From positions 1,302,001-1,366,000 of the forward strand of contig SADC01001275.1 of the NCBI GenBank assembly GCA_004194705.1: a stretch of 64,000 nt of DNA. Reading direction: 5' to 3'. The translations under genes were made by a program, and so were the position numbers. Source of the stretch: Ditylenchus dipsaci. Taxonomy: Eukaryota; Nematoda; Chromadorea; Rhabditida; Anguinidae. Below, in pieces: positions 11,651-23,157 of this stretch (position 1 is its first letter; each line of letters starts with the position of its first letter). The notes beneath the pieces are model-generated. The model saw only the letters and a list, made by a program, of their open reading frames with translations, searched no databases and had not been told where the DNA came from.

Positions 11651-13672
11651 ATGCGGCTTTCACATGTTCTAAGCCTAGCAAAAAACACTGTAAAAACAAG
11701 GCATTTATTGACTTTCTCTACAAATTTGGTTGTAATTGTGCTGTGCTTATTGCTTATGATCGACAGACCGGTGGTAAAGGCATCCAGTGACAAAAAGAGG
11801 CTTTGTGGAAAATGTAAGGAATTGCTAATTATTGTTTTTTAAACGATCTAAAAAAAATTGCCTTGACTTGCCTATTTGCTGTATTTATTGAGAAAAAATA
11901 ACAAGGTCTTCTATATTCAATTACTCGAATTGATTTGACTTTAGGCTAAAGTGGTACAAAACATTTAGGATTTGATCCCTGCATGTATAAAAGCGTCTCT
12001 TTTTATTAATTACTTTTGAAAGAACTTCTAATTACCTTTGTGATCCTCTTAACAATAGCTGTTAAGTATGGTTCCAGGTCATACAAAGCAAAGAGCATCA
12101 GATAACATCTCTAAAAGCTCTTAAAAAAGTCTTAGTATAGGGATTAATGTGTTTGTGTTTATAAATTATAAATTTTAAGTCATAGTTCTTGTTTTAGTTG
12201 CTATTTCAAAGTATCTTGATTTCCGAACTGAGTTCTTTGACTAAATTGAAGAAAATTTTAAAATATACTCGCCCTAAATCGTGTTAAACCACGGTTTGGA
12301 ATAAAAGTTTAAAAACATTCACCCAGAAAAGTAAATTTTGACTACTTTAATAAAAAAGCGATTTTATCCAAATCTCGTAACATCTGCACCGACACCCGCA
12401 AATTTCCGCACCGGCACCAACGCCCAAAATTTCCCGCACCGGCATCTACACCGGCTCCGAAAATTTTCCACACCGGCACCTGCACCGTCACAATCTCAAA
12501 AATGTTCCGCACCGGCAGCGGAGGTTGCAGATGTCGGTGCGGTGCCGCACCTCATTTTTTCATCATTCTTATAAAGACAGCAATTTTTTTTTTGCATTTT
12601 ATTTTTTTATTTCTTAACAATATGTAAAACCAAATATAATAAAAAAGTGTACTCTTGGTGGAAGTTTAGCAAAACTTTGCGTATAATTAGTTTTGGCTTA
12701 GATCTTAATTCGTGGCTGCTCGTTGCAAGAGTTAACTGAGAGAACATTTTTCAACACCGGCTGAGCTGGTGGAATGGCTAGGATGTTTTGTGTCAGCGTC
12801 TTCAGAATCGGGTACGGCTCTGCACTGGCACCGTTCTATTGTTTCTTGTAGTTATACCGTCATTTGTCTCGTAGCGGTTGAACGCTATTTTCTGTTATTG
12901 TTAGTATATAAGGATCTGAACGTCTGTGTTCAGATCAGTCGTTGTGCTTAATAAAGAATGAAACAATTGCCTCGATCGCTCTCTCTTGCTCTGCTATCTA
13001 TTCCGCTAGGACTTAAAAAAGTTCCAAAACTCCATCTCCTTGAAGGCTTATAAACTGACTACTGCTAAGTAATCTTTGATTTTCTGAAACCCAATGACAT
13101 AAACTCCAAACAAGAGATTAAAAATAAAGTAAAGCGAACACTTAGCGATTGTCAAAGGCCATAATAATTTGAAATAATGTTTTGCACCTTTTTTCGTTGA
13201 ATGAAAAATCACCTATAAATTTATAAAAGATTTAAAAAAGATGTGTAAAATATAAACAGCTAAATAAAATTTATTTCAGCTCTTATACATGAAGTGAAGC
13301 GAATATGCACACCTAAAGGTTACAAAGTGCAGTGCTATCATCAACAAGGTGCCTATTTGCACGTAGATGGAAAAAGTCAAGTAAAAAGAAGTCATTGTTA
13401 CTATAAAAAAATATTTTCATTCATTCTCTCCATTTAAAGGCATTGACGAAGAGCAATGGATCAGAAGTCTCTTGCAGAGCTTTAACAGTCTAGAACTGTC
13501 AGATGAGCAGGTGCGCTTGATCAAGAACAAATCACAGAGCCGCACAAAAAGAGGTTCTCGGATATCCAATGTTTGTTGTCAAGATGGCTGCGATGATGAA
13601 TACCTTGAAACCTTTTGCTGTGATGACAATGAGTTTAACGAGTTCAAGAAGTTACATTCTGTTTCAAGATAG
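11651..13672 (+). CDS. Insulin-like peptide precursor, 3 exons
   Basis: Exon 1 (11651-11813) gives a hydrophobic signal segment (LVVIVLCLLLMI, about residues 25-36) and the start of a B chain, RLCGK. It ends at GTAAGG. Exon 2 (from 13280, after TTTATTTCAG) continues with SLIHEVKRIC. Together they form C-x11-C starting CG, the spacing of an insulin B chain. Exon 3 (13440-13672) has a basic site, RTKRG, then CCQDGCDDEYLETFC. This is CC-x3-C-x8-C, the A-chain pattern. An extra Cys follows directly (FCC). Members of this family are secreted hormones that act on insulin-type receptors. The end of exon 2 is uncertain: the best donor (13381) is out of phase with exon 3, while AAAG/GTTACA and CAAG/GTGCCT keep phase. 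The first intron holds two repeats. Confidence 0.85.
12376..12556. mobile_element. Small element of CACCGGCACC words
   Basis: It lies inside the first intron of the insulin-like gene. The left side AACATCTGCACCGACACC is inverted at the right in GGTTGCAGATGTCGGTGC. Between them the word CCGCACCGGCACC is repeated with variation. Superfamily and target duplication are unclear. Confidence 0.5.
12700..13010 (+). mobile_element. Possible solo LTR in the intron
   Basis: A TATA box, TATATAAG (12905-12912), is followed 38 bases later by AATAAA (12950-12955). The sequence between resembles a short retroelement R region. No gag, pol or second LTR flanks it. I cannot place the exact ends or a target duplication, so this is only a suggestion from the promoter and poly(A) layout. 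Confidence 0.35.
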
Positions 13673-13710
13673 TTGCACATCTTTTTATAAACTAGCTTAA
13701 ATAATAAGTA

Positions 13711-14227
13711 CAGTCTACTCTTAATAGAAAGGACCCTGGGAGACCACTCTTAAGTTTCCGTGATTTCGAGAAATTTGACTAGCGAGAGACCGCACTCACA
13801 ATACCACTATGTCAAAACCAATTCGATCTGTTTTTTTTGTACTGAAAGTTCACAGAAAAGCTTATTATATTAGTTAAACATAATTAGCTTAAACATAAAA
13901 ATATTGAAGTTCAACAAAAAAATAATGATCAAGACAAATATTATAATACAAATAAAAATCGAAAAGTCGATGAAGTCGTAAATTATGAAGATCGAAACAG
14001 ATCAGAAGTCGAAAATCAGTTTTTTTTTCAATTTTTCGACTAAAATAATATCGACTTCAATTTTCCGACTCCTGAGTGCTTAGATGGAGGAGTTAACTTT
14101 ATATTCGGGTTTTTCGACCCTGATTTTCCCAAATTTTTAAATTGCTATTGATTTGGAAACTTTCGCTAAAAAATTCTACACTATCGAGAGTCCTTACTAG
14201 GGTGTGCGTACTATCAAGAGTTTACTG
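13711..14227. mobile_element. Pogo-like MITE
   Basis: The left end is CAGTCTACTCTTAATAGAAA and the right end is its inverse, ...TATCAAGAGTTTACTG. TA lies outside both (13709-13710 and 14228-14229). It starts just 38 bases after the stop codon of the insulin-like gene. No ORF of interest lies inside. Confidence 0.75.
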
Positions 14228-14585
14228 TAATCCATTAGCTGATATTTTAACTTAATTTTGATAATTTTCATATCTTCTATTTTTTAATAAAGCTTGTTCT
14301 TGACTTCTTTTACCGAATATTGTCAAAAGTGTGCGATTTGACCACGTTTTCACCTTCCTTGGTTATTTTCAGACTGAAAACATCTTTTCATAAATAATAA
14401 ATACCGTTTTAATGCTCTACTTGTGCCTCCTTTTGATCGAGCCTCCTTCAGCTATTTTCGGTACTTCTTAATCCCCTAAAAAACCCCCGGATTTTTTGAA
14501 ACTTCACCCAAAAACCCATCCCAAACATATTTTTTCTGCTAAGAACAATAAAAGAAGCATTTCTAAACTCTTTCTAAATATAAAA
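14228..14585. other. Intergenic, no gene seen
   Basis: I found no exon, RNA gene or bounded element in this stretch. Confidence 0.4.
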
Positions 14586-14700
14586 AATGTTGCGCATCTT
14601 AACCTCAAGCCATCAAGTCCAAGCCACCGCACGGGCTTGAAAGTTAGAGATGCGCGCACTCACTCACCTTAGACATGATTCCGAGAAATATCCTTTATAT
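14586..14700 (-). repeat. ATGTCTAAG/GTGAGT hairpin module, copy 1
   Basis: Read on the minus strand, TTCTCGGAATCATGTCTAAG is followed at once by GTGAGTGAG. A long stem then pairs GCGCATCTCTAAC...CAAGCC with GGCTTGAGGTTAAGATGCGC, followed by ACATTTTTTATA. Related copies are at about 2014, 21170, 35540, 38560 and 53092. The donor-like junction, stem and T-rich site recall an SL or snRNA gene, but a repeat arm is an equally good explanation. Confidence 0.5.
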
Positions 14701-15475
14701 ATACTAAATCGAAGGATGCGTAGTGAGCTTGGTGTGATAGACTCTAGAAAGAATTTTAAGCAGTTTTTTATATAAAGATTTGTTCTTTTATTTGAGAGCT
14801 GAAATATTTAGAATTTTGATGGCTTTTCATCTGGTGGTAGAAAATCATTACGCAATGGCAAAATGGCGCTTTTTTGACAAATGTTCTTTTCTTTACAAAA
14901 ATATATTTCATTTTTAAATTCGGAATTTTGAGTCCTGATTTTATAAGTCTTTTGCCCAGGAAGAAAAATGTGAAAAATCACCGAAAATGACCCTAAAATA
15001 CCTTAAAAAGGCGAGAGACCATTTTTTTGACAAAGTGAGAGTATTAAGAAATGTTTCTTTGATCGAAAATAAGTTTGAGAGGTGATTTAAGGTCACTTTT
15101 CAAAAAATCCGAGCGTGGATGATTAAAGAAGTATTGCGACTGCATGAGGTGGAGATGCTGACTCAGTAAAAAAGGTCCCAAGCCGAACTGGCCACTGCCT
15201 GGTGAACGGTGGAAAGAACAGCAGCATGACCACAAGCGACATGTTCAAAACCAAAGCACCGACTTTCCGGAGTAAGTGTAATCTAGACGAAACCTAATTA
15301 CATGTGAATGTCTCCGAGAAATCTCTGGCGGGAAGTCAAATGTTATTAAAGATGGACATAGGCGCAATAGAATCTTATTGTTTGTCTTCTTGTGCTGACT
15401 GTGGTGTGCTGTAAAATAATGTAGAAAACAACGCCTTCTCATCCTCAGTGCTCACATTAATACAAGCAGGTTTGG
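14701..15475. other. Intergenic; possible worn ORF
   Basis: From about 14955 to 15440 the sequence has a more even base composition, and pieces of open frame alternate between frames. Stops interrupt every frame, and I recognise no domain. It may be an old transposon gene. Confidence 0.25.
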
Positions 15476-15479
15476 AACA

Positions 15480-15600
15480 TAAAAAACGTAAAAAAAAATT
15501 TTGATCCAAGTGGACGACCACTTGGCTTGGTCGGTTCATGGATTATCCAGCAGAACTGAGGTTGGATCATAGAAAAACATTCGCAGGTTGATTCTTCTTT
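15480..15600 (-). repeat. AAGTGGTCGTCC repeat fragment
   Basis: The minus strand reads AAGTGGTCGTCCACTTGGAT followed by AAATTTTTTTT and an ACGTTTTT motif. It is a piece of the dispersed family also present at 16806, 28040, 28260, 28510, 51385 and 56770. Confidence 0.65.
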
Positions 15601-16637
15601 TTGATTCTTATTCTCTTTCTTCTCAACCTGATTCTTAGCAGGTTGATTCTTAGCTAGAAAAAATTTCCGATTTCGGAATTTTCTGCAATAGAGTCCATAC
15701 TTGATTTGTCAAAGCGTATTTTATAAAATAAAAACTCCATAAGCTAATCAAACAAAAGCAGTCTGGCTAATTTATATCCAAAAAGTCTTTGTTCATTTTA
15801 AAGCAATTATTAAGACTAAGTTTTTTTTATTAATAAACTATGCTCTTAACCATTAAAACGTTTCTAAGGTTTGCATTTTTTTTATCATTTTAAGTGTTTG
15901 TAATGCTTAGGCTTACAGATCTATAATTTTCCTTTCTGCTTTTATTTTTTATATGCTGCTCAACCAATTAGTTGTTTGGTATGATTTTTCCGACAAGTAA
16001 GTCTTTAATTTTTGTTCGGTAATATATACTTGCTTTTCTCACTGTAGTATATATTTTTTGTAGGTGACGGTAAAGTCCCGAGGAGTGAATAAAGGGCGTA
16101 CCGCGATAAGGGATCCCACACTGAAAAAAATTTCGTTTGCTCGCTACTTCCAAAAGTGTAACTAAACTACTTGAAACGTGTGAAAACAGCTTTTTCAAGC
16201 GTAGCGATTTTTCTCTCAACACTGTACTTAAAAAAACAGGAGAAGAGATAGCGGTTTTCAGGCCAATGGAGTGTTATACTTCGGCCAAATATATAGCGGA
16301 AAATAGTTCATTTTAAGTTTTTTTGCTCGAATATTTTATTAGCATCTTTTGAAAAATATACTTTTTTTAAACATTTTAATATGCAATCCATGTTCTTAAA
16401 CAAGATGTACGCGCTTTTAAAAAAAGCTAGACCGTCAATTTATTTGAATCATTCCATTTGCCGCTTGTTTCTCATTCAAACGTACATTAATTACCAAATT
16501 ATACTTTTTTTTAAATAGGCAGAAATTTTTTGTCAAATCAGGTGGAACGCTCATACAAAATTTAAGACAAAAAAGCACTGCTGCTGCCTGTTTTTCTATG
16601 TTCGTATATTGCACGGGCATGACCCTTAACGGCTCTA
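15601..16637. other. Intergenic, no gene seen
   Basis: ORFs here are short and have no recognisable domain or splice context. The sequence is AT-rich. Confidence 0.4.
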
Positions 16638-16700
16638 GGTAAATTCCCTCTCCGGTAAATTCCCCTCCGGTAAATTCCGCCGCGGTAAATTCCCCGCAAA
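16638..16700. repeat. GTAAATTCC iteron cluster
   Basis: GTAAATTCC occurs four times in about 60 bases, separated by short C/G-rich spacers (CCTCTCCG, CCCTCCG, GCCGCG). A related GGGGAATTTATCGCCGCC lies at about 17663. It may be one terminus of an iteron-ended element like those at 56040 and 58628. Confidence 0.55.
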
Positions 16701-16779
16701 AATTTTCAAATTAATACTTTTGTCTTACGAAGAACTTCTATCATTTTAAATATTTTTATAATCCAACCCTAGTTCTGCT

Positions 16780-17480
16780 GTATATTCCATGCACCAACTA
16801 AACTAAGTGGTCGTCCATTTGATGCTAATTTTTTTTATGTTTTCAGGTTTGAAAACCTGTTTTCTGAACCAATTCAAGTATTCTAAAGACGGTTTGATGG
16901 TAGTAAAAGGCCGTTTCATAAAGTACTTTTCAAATTTTGTAAAATCACTTAAATTACAGCTAACTAGTGTCATTCACTTGGATCGAAAAAAAATTCAAAT
17001 TTATTTTCACATTTTCAAGCTCCAAAACTTGTTTTCTGGACTAACTCGTGCATGCTGAAGATGGTTTGATAGGGATAAAATGCTGTTTTGTGAGGTATTT
17101 TTAGAGTTTTGGTAAAATCAATCGTTTCCCAATACTCTAAAAATACCCTACAAAATACCTAGTACCGATACCTAGACACTTCTATGGTACCCATACACAT
17201 TCTTGAGGTGGATACCATTCAGGTGAGGTAATAGGCGAACCTGTAATCTCGAAAAATTTTGTGGGTGAATTTATTTCACTTAAAACACTTGAGCATTGGG
17301 CACTGCTACCCAGGCACTTTCACCTGAGTACCGATAGCTAGGTACAAAAACCTGAGCACCACTTGGACACCATACGGTACACTACTCCAGAACTGGGCTT
17401 CGTGCAAGTCAAATCGCTGTTATAGCATTATCAAACCGTGTTCAGGAAACAGTTCTAAACAGGGTACAACTATTTTTAAA
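16780..17480 (+). repeat. AAGTGGTCGTCC family copy with GGTACC-rich tail
   Basis: The copy starts AAGTGGTCGTCCATTTGATG, then carries TGAAGATGGTTTGATAG and a self-complementary AAAATCAATCG...CAATACTC stretch. A tail of degenerate ACCTAGGTAC and GGTACC words follows (17156-17400). An ORF across it (16807-17058) is incidental. Confidence 0.55.
17235..17285 (-). repeat. tRNA-like T-arm repeat, weak copy
   Basis: The minus strand has ATTACAGGTTCGCC next to AAATTTTTCGAG and AAATTCACCCAC. The order matches the clearer copies at 17625 and 56228, but the box B-like core is damaged. Confidence 0.35.
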
Positions 17481-17624
17481 TATTTTCAGCTAAATTCAAA
17501 AATTTTGATGATGGAGGGGAGTACCCACTTAATAGAGGTATCAGGGAGTTTTCCTATCCACCCTGAGGCTAAATGTTCTAAAAAACGAGTTTTTGACTAT
17601 CATTCAAGAAAAAATAATGTCTGC
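17481..17624. other. Spacer between two tRNA-like copies
   Basis: No gene or bounded element is seen in this short spacer. Confidence 0.4.
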
Positions 17625-17700
17625 TACCACCAGGACTCGAACCTGTAACCTTAAAAATTTGGAGGGGAATTTATCGCCGCCCCCTTAACCCTTAAAATAC
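17625..17700 (-). repeat. tRNA-like T-arm repeat
   Basis: On the minus strand GGTTACAGGTTCGAGTCCTG is followed by GTGGTAGCAGAC and ATTATTTTTTC. The T-stem CAGG/CCTG closes a TTCGAGT loop, which is a box B match, and a T run follows. I see no full cloverleaf, so this is a tRNA-derived repeat rather than a tRNA gene. Confidence 0.5.
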
Positions 17701-18265
17701 TAAGTGGGTCTTTCGACCAATCTTCTTTTTTTATTAATAAACGTTTTTAAAATAACCATTTTTTAAATTTTTTGATTTATGTTAGAAGGCAATTTATACC
17801 TCATTTGGAAGCTTATTAATTGTTGTATTTAACAGTGTGTTTTTCTTCAAAAAATACATTACCAACTATAATTTACAGCTAAAATTAGTAATTCACTCAT
17901 ATTTTGGAAGGTCTCATTGATGAGAAATTGTAAATCAAAACCATTTTGTGCATCAAATCAGCCTTTCTCTGTACTACTTCTTTGCGTTAAAAGTGTCAAG
18001 ATTCGCCATCGCAAACATCCAGAAGGGGTATAAACAGGATAAGTACCCTGATTTTGAAAACAGAGTGGACAAAATCTCTCAACAAAATATTGTAAGCTGC
18101 AGAACCTTAAATTAGAAATTAAATTTTCAAATTTTTTTTAAAAGTTTTTAACGCTTGTTAGTTTCTAGGTTGCCACTGAAAAAAACGTTTCAAAATGAAC
18201 AAAGCTTACCCCAAACAGACATATCTATGGGGAAAATGTGTGATGATGAATTAGTGAGTGAAGTC
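17701..18265. other. Intergenic, no gene seen
   Basis: This is AT-rich sequence up to the left end of the 18266 element. A short ORF from 18155 runs into the element and is incidental. Confidence 0.4.
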
Positions 18266-19271
18266 GGCGCTACTACAAAAGGACAATTAAACACTTGGCA
18301 TAGGACGGTTCGATTTCAGACATTTGGACAAAAACTCGTTTGGTCACGAAATATATTTGTATAAAAAGACTATTTGTCTTAAAGGGAGGGTGAAAGCTGT
18401 TAAGGAGATAGTCTTGACACGAAAGCATTATCCAAGGTTTGTGTTTTTCAAATGTGCTTTTTGAGTCATATTTTGTGGACAACTCGGTGTTGCGTTCTCA
18501 GAGAAACTTGCGCAGAATAAAAAATTGCATTAGCATCATGAATATCAGAATTTCTAAATTCTTTAAAAAAAACGCCCTAAAAATCGAAATGGAAAAGGGA
18601 AAAAACCATTGAAATAGGTTGATTAGTCTTCTATTGCATTTGGATTTTTAGGGCATTTTTGAAAGAGTTTAGAAATTCGGATATTGATGTTGCTAGTTCA
18701 ACTTTTAATTTTGCACAAGTTAGTTTGAGATCGCAACACCGAGTTGTCGACAAAATATGACTCAATAGGCCACATTTAAAAAAGCACAAAACTAGGGGCA
18801 CTATCCTAGTATAGGGGCCAAATATTTTGCCTTGGTCCCCCCTGTTGTTTTTTCTTGACAAATGTCTTTGTACCCCTTTTTCACTATGATATGACAGCAC
18901 CGTGATTATAGTGATCATGGTGATTTGGGCTAATATAATCACTTTAACCACGGTCACCTTTAAAATAACAAGTAATACCAACTTATTTTTCAAGAAAAAC
19001 CAAGGCAATAATTTGGCCCCCTATACTAGGATAGTGCCAAACTGGGGATAATTCTTTCGTATCAAGACCGTCTCCTTAACAGCTTCCACCCTCCTTTAAA
19101 CTGATTTCGCTTTATACTAGAAATAACTGTAAAACGAACCGCAAATAGGTTTAAGACAAATAGCCTTTTCATTAAAAAAAATTTCCTGACCAAACGAATT
19201 TTGTGTCCAAATATCTGAAAATCGAACAGTCCGATATGCCAAGTGTTTAATTGTCCTTTTGTAGTAGCGCC
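18266..19271. mobile_element. Palindromic element starting GGCGCTACTAC
   Basis: GGCGCTACTACAAAAGGACA at the left is inverted at the right (19252-19271), and much of the length folds back on itself. Flanking 8-mers GTGAAGTC and GTAAAATC match at 6 of 8. The end sequence and 8-bp flank would suit a Merlin-like element, but that class is inferred. The 242-base element at 18797-19038 is inserted in the right arm. Confidence 0.75.
18797..19038. mobile_element. Nested MITE starting GGCACTATCC
   Basis: GGCACTATCCTAGTATAGGG is inverted at the right end. The flanks AAACTAGG and AAACTGGG match at 7 of 8 bases. It interrupts the right arm of the 18266-19271 palindrome, so it is the younger insertion. 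Confidence 0.75.
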
Positions 19272-19318
19272 GTAAAATCAGATGCAAAGTTTTTCGGGTT
19301 TTATTTGAATAAATTCAG

Positions 19319-22300
19319 ATGGTTTACGAGAATTCATTTCGCACTGGCATCAAATTTGATTGCTCATTACTTGCGATTCTTAAGGTATTCGGGTTAGACC
19401 AGAATAGCCAACTGAAATCTTTTTATGCAATGTAAGCTAAAAAACTGTTTAAAACTAAATATCTTGAATTTAGAGATGACTTGACTGCTACTGGCACCGT
19501 AAACTTTGTTCTAGCTGCTGATATAAACTATTATAAGTCTGTCAGAGCTGTTATTTCAACTATTCAGAAGAACTTTAAAAATCACAGGATAATTTTATAC
19601 GATCTAGGAGGGATAGCTCAAGATATACAAAAGGTTCAATCTCAGTCCATAATGCCGCAATTTTGAAAATTTATAAATATGTGGACAATTTTGTAATATA
19701 AACAGACATCAAAGAATTAATGCTTGTGTCATATACCAACTTCTCCTGGATTATTATTGGAGGATACTTAAAACCTTTTTTTTAATAAAAAAGTTATACA
19801 AAAGCATTTGTAAGTAAGGCTAAGAGACTAAGCAAGAATTATTGGAGAGACGGGGAGGGGGCGGGCGGTATATGACATTAGCGCAAATTAATTGATTTTT
19901 TTGGAAATTTTGCGTTTTCTAAGTAATCTTAGTCGTAGAAAAAGACTCCATCAAAATTTCGCAGTTTTGGGTTTCACTGGTGTAAAAACACTGGTGTAAA
20001 AAGTCACTAGCTCCTATTACGGTGACGCTACAAAAAGTCTATTATTTAACAGTAGTTGACACTTTTACTCAGACAACCAGTACAAATTATAGGAGAGTAC
20101 ACTTTGAGCTACAGTCGACGCTCGATATAACGTCCCTCAAGGGACCGGCAAAATGGGACGTTATAACGAGCGGACGTTATATCAAGCGTCGTTTTATCGA
20201 GCGCACACTGTATTTTAATTCAAAAATTTCATTTTTTATTATTTTGAGGTGGATGAAGTAAAGGATATATGCAATCTTGAAATTCGTGTATTTGACTTCA
20301 ACCAATTGCCTAAGCAATTAAGAGGTATTAAAGTGTTTGCGTGGAAAGTTGTTATATTGGCTGTATGTTTTTTTATATTAAGTTTTTAAATGATTTCATG
20401 TGTTAATTCCATTAAGGAGATGTACATGGAACTTGGGAATTTTTTGTATGCCGACTCCTCTATATATTTGAAAGCAGTGATTTTGAGACGTTTTTTAATA
20501 TGATGGGAGACAAAGACGCAGATATGTTAGTGCCTTTTCAAATGTCAGGAATACTGGTCATTCTATTCAGCATGCCACACATAAACGTGGGGTTTTTGTT
20601 AGCCAAATAATTGTGCTTTAAAAGCTTTCTAAAATTTTCATCATGCTAAAAAATGTTAGAACAGTTACAGCTATAGTTAGACACTCAGCGACTGGATTTG
20701 AATTTGGCGCCAACTTTAATACTTCTAAATAGCGCCGTATAGCGATAAAACAGCTCTATTTTGGGCACAGTTTGAGAATCAGTTAAGCTAGGGCTATGAT
20801 AAGTACTGTTTCATGACTTCAGATATTATCATTATCTATAATTTACGTCAATATCTTATTTTTAGCTTCAAAAGAACAATAAAAAATGGATGAAATAACA
20901 AATTTGACAATGTTGCCAAAACACCCTAAAATGTACTTATTCTTAGCAAATGTGGTATTTTCAACATTTTGTAATCCGGGACTGAGTTAAGCGCATTAAA
21001 CGCTTTCAATAACAGGTTTAGGAAACACGTTTTTACAGAAAAAGATTGCGCTGTTGTTGTGTACAGTTATTATGTAGTTTTTTTAGTAGTTTTTGCAAAT
21101 TTATTTAACACCATGTAATCTATTCTCTCACTATCTAGTGAGCATTTTCTAGTTCTGCGCTTCTCCCCACCCAATAATTCTATTTAGAAATGCGCGAACT
21201 CACTGGCTCTAGACATGATTCCGAGAAGTATTATTAATGATAAAATGCATATAAAGCTTTTTTTGCTACGGGGCACATTGACAGCCAAAAATAGGCAATA
21301 TTTAGAAATGTATTCATACTTGCCAGCAGATCCTGAAATATTGAAGCAGCCGATGCTTGAAGCTAATTTACTTCTAATAAAAAAGACAAACACTACGAAG
21401 AATATATTAAAGTGGTAACAATTTAATTCTCTTTTGTCTTCATCACTTTTTTATTTTATCAATAAAATAAAAGGGCAATTCTATGTGCTTACACAAAAGA
21501 ATGTATTGAGCCTACTGGATCTAGCTTAAGTTGCACTCCTGAAGGTAAGATTTTCAAGTACAATAAGCTTATTAAAAAAGACTTTATATTTGGCGCCAAA
21601 TTCCTTGACCAAGATTGACTGTGACCAATCTTTGTCATCAAAATTATGGCCTAGCCTAGGATGATCGAGTTTTGATCACCGAAATGAAGAGGCTAGGTCA
21701 ACAAAACTTTTATTAAAAGCTCCTTTATTTGTCAGTAAAAATCAACTTGGTTTAAGCTTATGACAAGCGTGGTGTGTGTAACAAAAACCTCTTAAGCATT
21801 TTCCATCATTTTTTTAATCGGTCCAATTTGTAAAAATTTAATTCTCTTTTGTCTTTTCAATTTGTGGAAATGTGTTTGTTCGGTTTTAAGGGCTGTGCTA
21901 CCACAGATGATAGTCCCTGTTAATAGTGTTGACTTCCAGGATAGGTTAATTAGTCACCTGAATGGTGGGTCAAGTAAGGATACGTAACCCATCTTGATGT
22001 TACCTTGATCTAAGCCCCAGGGAAGGTAGTTAGACCACTTAAACGGCAAGTTTAAATCCAGCAGATAAATACTGGATTAGGTACACACCTCAACTGAGAA
22101 CTTCGACAAGGTAGCAAATAAATGTCTCTAACTCATAGTTGGGAAATTATTATTGCAAATTTTCGACCGAAGTATTTGCTAGGCGTTGATGATTAACATT
22201 GTCGAGCAAATCTTGTCCATGTGTTTTAATAAACTTTTAGCCTAATATGTATGGCTAACATTGGCCAAAGTAGTATACATTTTCTCATTTCACATTTTTT

Positions 22301-22416
22301 ATGTATCAGCCAGGACCCCTCCTGGAATGTGTCACCGACAAGATCAAAGCATATTTAATATCTTAATAGTCAACTTAGAAGTGCGACTACGAAAATCAGG
22401 CAAAATATTGGTTTAG
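19319..22416 (+). CDS. DUF1647-like glycosyltransferase, 7 exons
   Basis: Exons are 19319-19431, 19474-19633, 20249-20362, 20417-20586, 21306-21414, 21474-21544 and 22310-22416. All have AG before and GT after, with matching phases. Landmarks in order are NFVLAADINYYKSV, HRIILYDLG, FDFNQLP and KVFAWK, YADSS, GHSIQHATHK, MYSYLPADP, LKWAILCA with KECIEP, and CHRQDQSIFN near the end. This order is what I know of the DUF1647 family (PF07801, predicted glycosyltransferases, many in nematodes). The exact substrate is unknown. Exon 4 has two single-base frame breaks, at about 20461-20470 and 20546-20552. The first exon starts ATG right after TTCAG, so it could be the true start, a trans-splice site, or an internal exon. 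An AATAAA lies at 22575-22580. Introns host a 99-base MITE and a hairpin module. Confidence 0.8.
20112..20210. mobile_element. 99-base pogo-like mini-MITE in an intron
   Basis: It starts CAGTCGACGCTCGATATAAC, ends with the imperfect inverse ...ATCGAGCGCACACTG, and has TA on both sides. It is the shortest element of its group in the window. It lies 38 bases before exon 3 of the DUF1647-like gene. Confidence 0.8.
21170..21260 (-). repeat. ATGTCTA hairpin module, copy 2
   Basis: The minus strand reads ACTTCTCGGAATCATGTCTA and then AGCCAGTGAG, so the GT of the donor-like site is lost. The upstream TATATGCATTTTAT is shared with the copy at 35530. It lies in the intron before exon 5 of the DUF1647-like gene. 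Confidence 0.5.
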
Positions 22417-22731
22417 CTCTAAATTTCACTTTAAAATATATTAATATTTAGGAAACAATAATTTGCTTGCACACAACTCAGCAGACCACCCTAAAAATCT
22501 TCAACAAAGACATCAAACAAGAAGAGCCCAACATACTTCAAATGAAATCACTAACTGTACCAATTAATCAAACTAATAAACAAATAAACGCTCTCCTGAA
22601 GTTTGTATATTAGCTTTACAAGTTCTACCACTTTTTAGATAGCTTTTTGTCATGGTGAATTTTGCAGTAAAAAGCTTTGCAAAACTATTGCCGAACAATA
22701 CATTTGCGAAATCACATCAAAAAACTATATA
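22417..22731. other. 3' flank of the DUF1647-like gene
   Basis: A poly(A) signal candidate AATAAA is at 22575-22580, and a second lies eight bases later. No other gene was found. Confidence 0.45.
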
Positions 22732-23157
22732 CAGTCAAACCTCGATTTAACGACCCTCACCTCAAGTTCGTTCATACCTAGGGTCCGACACTTTTTTAAC
22801 CCCATTTTCAAAATATTTTATCGATTCTTTTTTGACAGTCTGGTCGCAAATATCGTAAGGATTCCGATTTCACCGATCGTTTTTAGAAATCTAGAGTTTT
22901 TGCTATTAAAAAATCAAAACCTCGATTTAACGACCCTCTAATGTTCAAAAGGGGGGTCGTTAAATCGAAGTTTTGATTTTTTAAAAGCGAAAACTTTAGG
23001 GTTTTGAAAAACGATGGGCGAAATCGGAACTTACGATATTTGCGACCAGACTGTCAAAAAAGAATCGATCAAAATATTTTTAAAATGGGGTTAAAAAAGT
23101 GTCGGACCCTAGGTGGGAACGAACTTGCGGTGGGGTCGTTTAATCGAGGTGTGACTG
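22732..23157. mobile_element. Pogo-like palindromic MITE
   Basis: It starts CAGTCAAACCTCGATTTAAC and ends with the inverse ...TAATCGAGGTGTGACTG, between two TA dinucleotides. Each arm contains the module AGTTCGTTC...CCTAGGGTCCGACAC. The centre has a second copy of the terminal motif, CCTCGATTTAACGACCC with its inverse. The arms pair along most of their length. Confidence 0.85.

Noticed and set aside
12765..12835. TGGCTAGGATG with a box A-like look, taken as a tRNA candidate
   Set aside because: No box B match at the right distance and no pairing T-arm or acceptor stem were found.
16638..16700. Short regularly spaced repeats resembling a CRISPR array
   Set aside because: The genome is eukaryotic, spacers are too short and the words are degenerate. 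The same applies to the 56046 and 60227 arrays.
1960..21600. Repeated TTGGCGCCAA palindromes (about 1960, 2270, 5590, 20705, 21594) as E2F-like sites
   Set aside because: They are scattered in intergenic and intronic DNA without relation to gene starts, and are likely pieces of old repeats.
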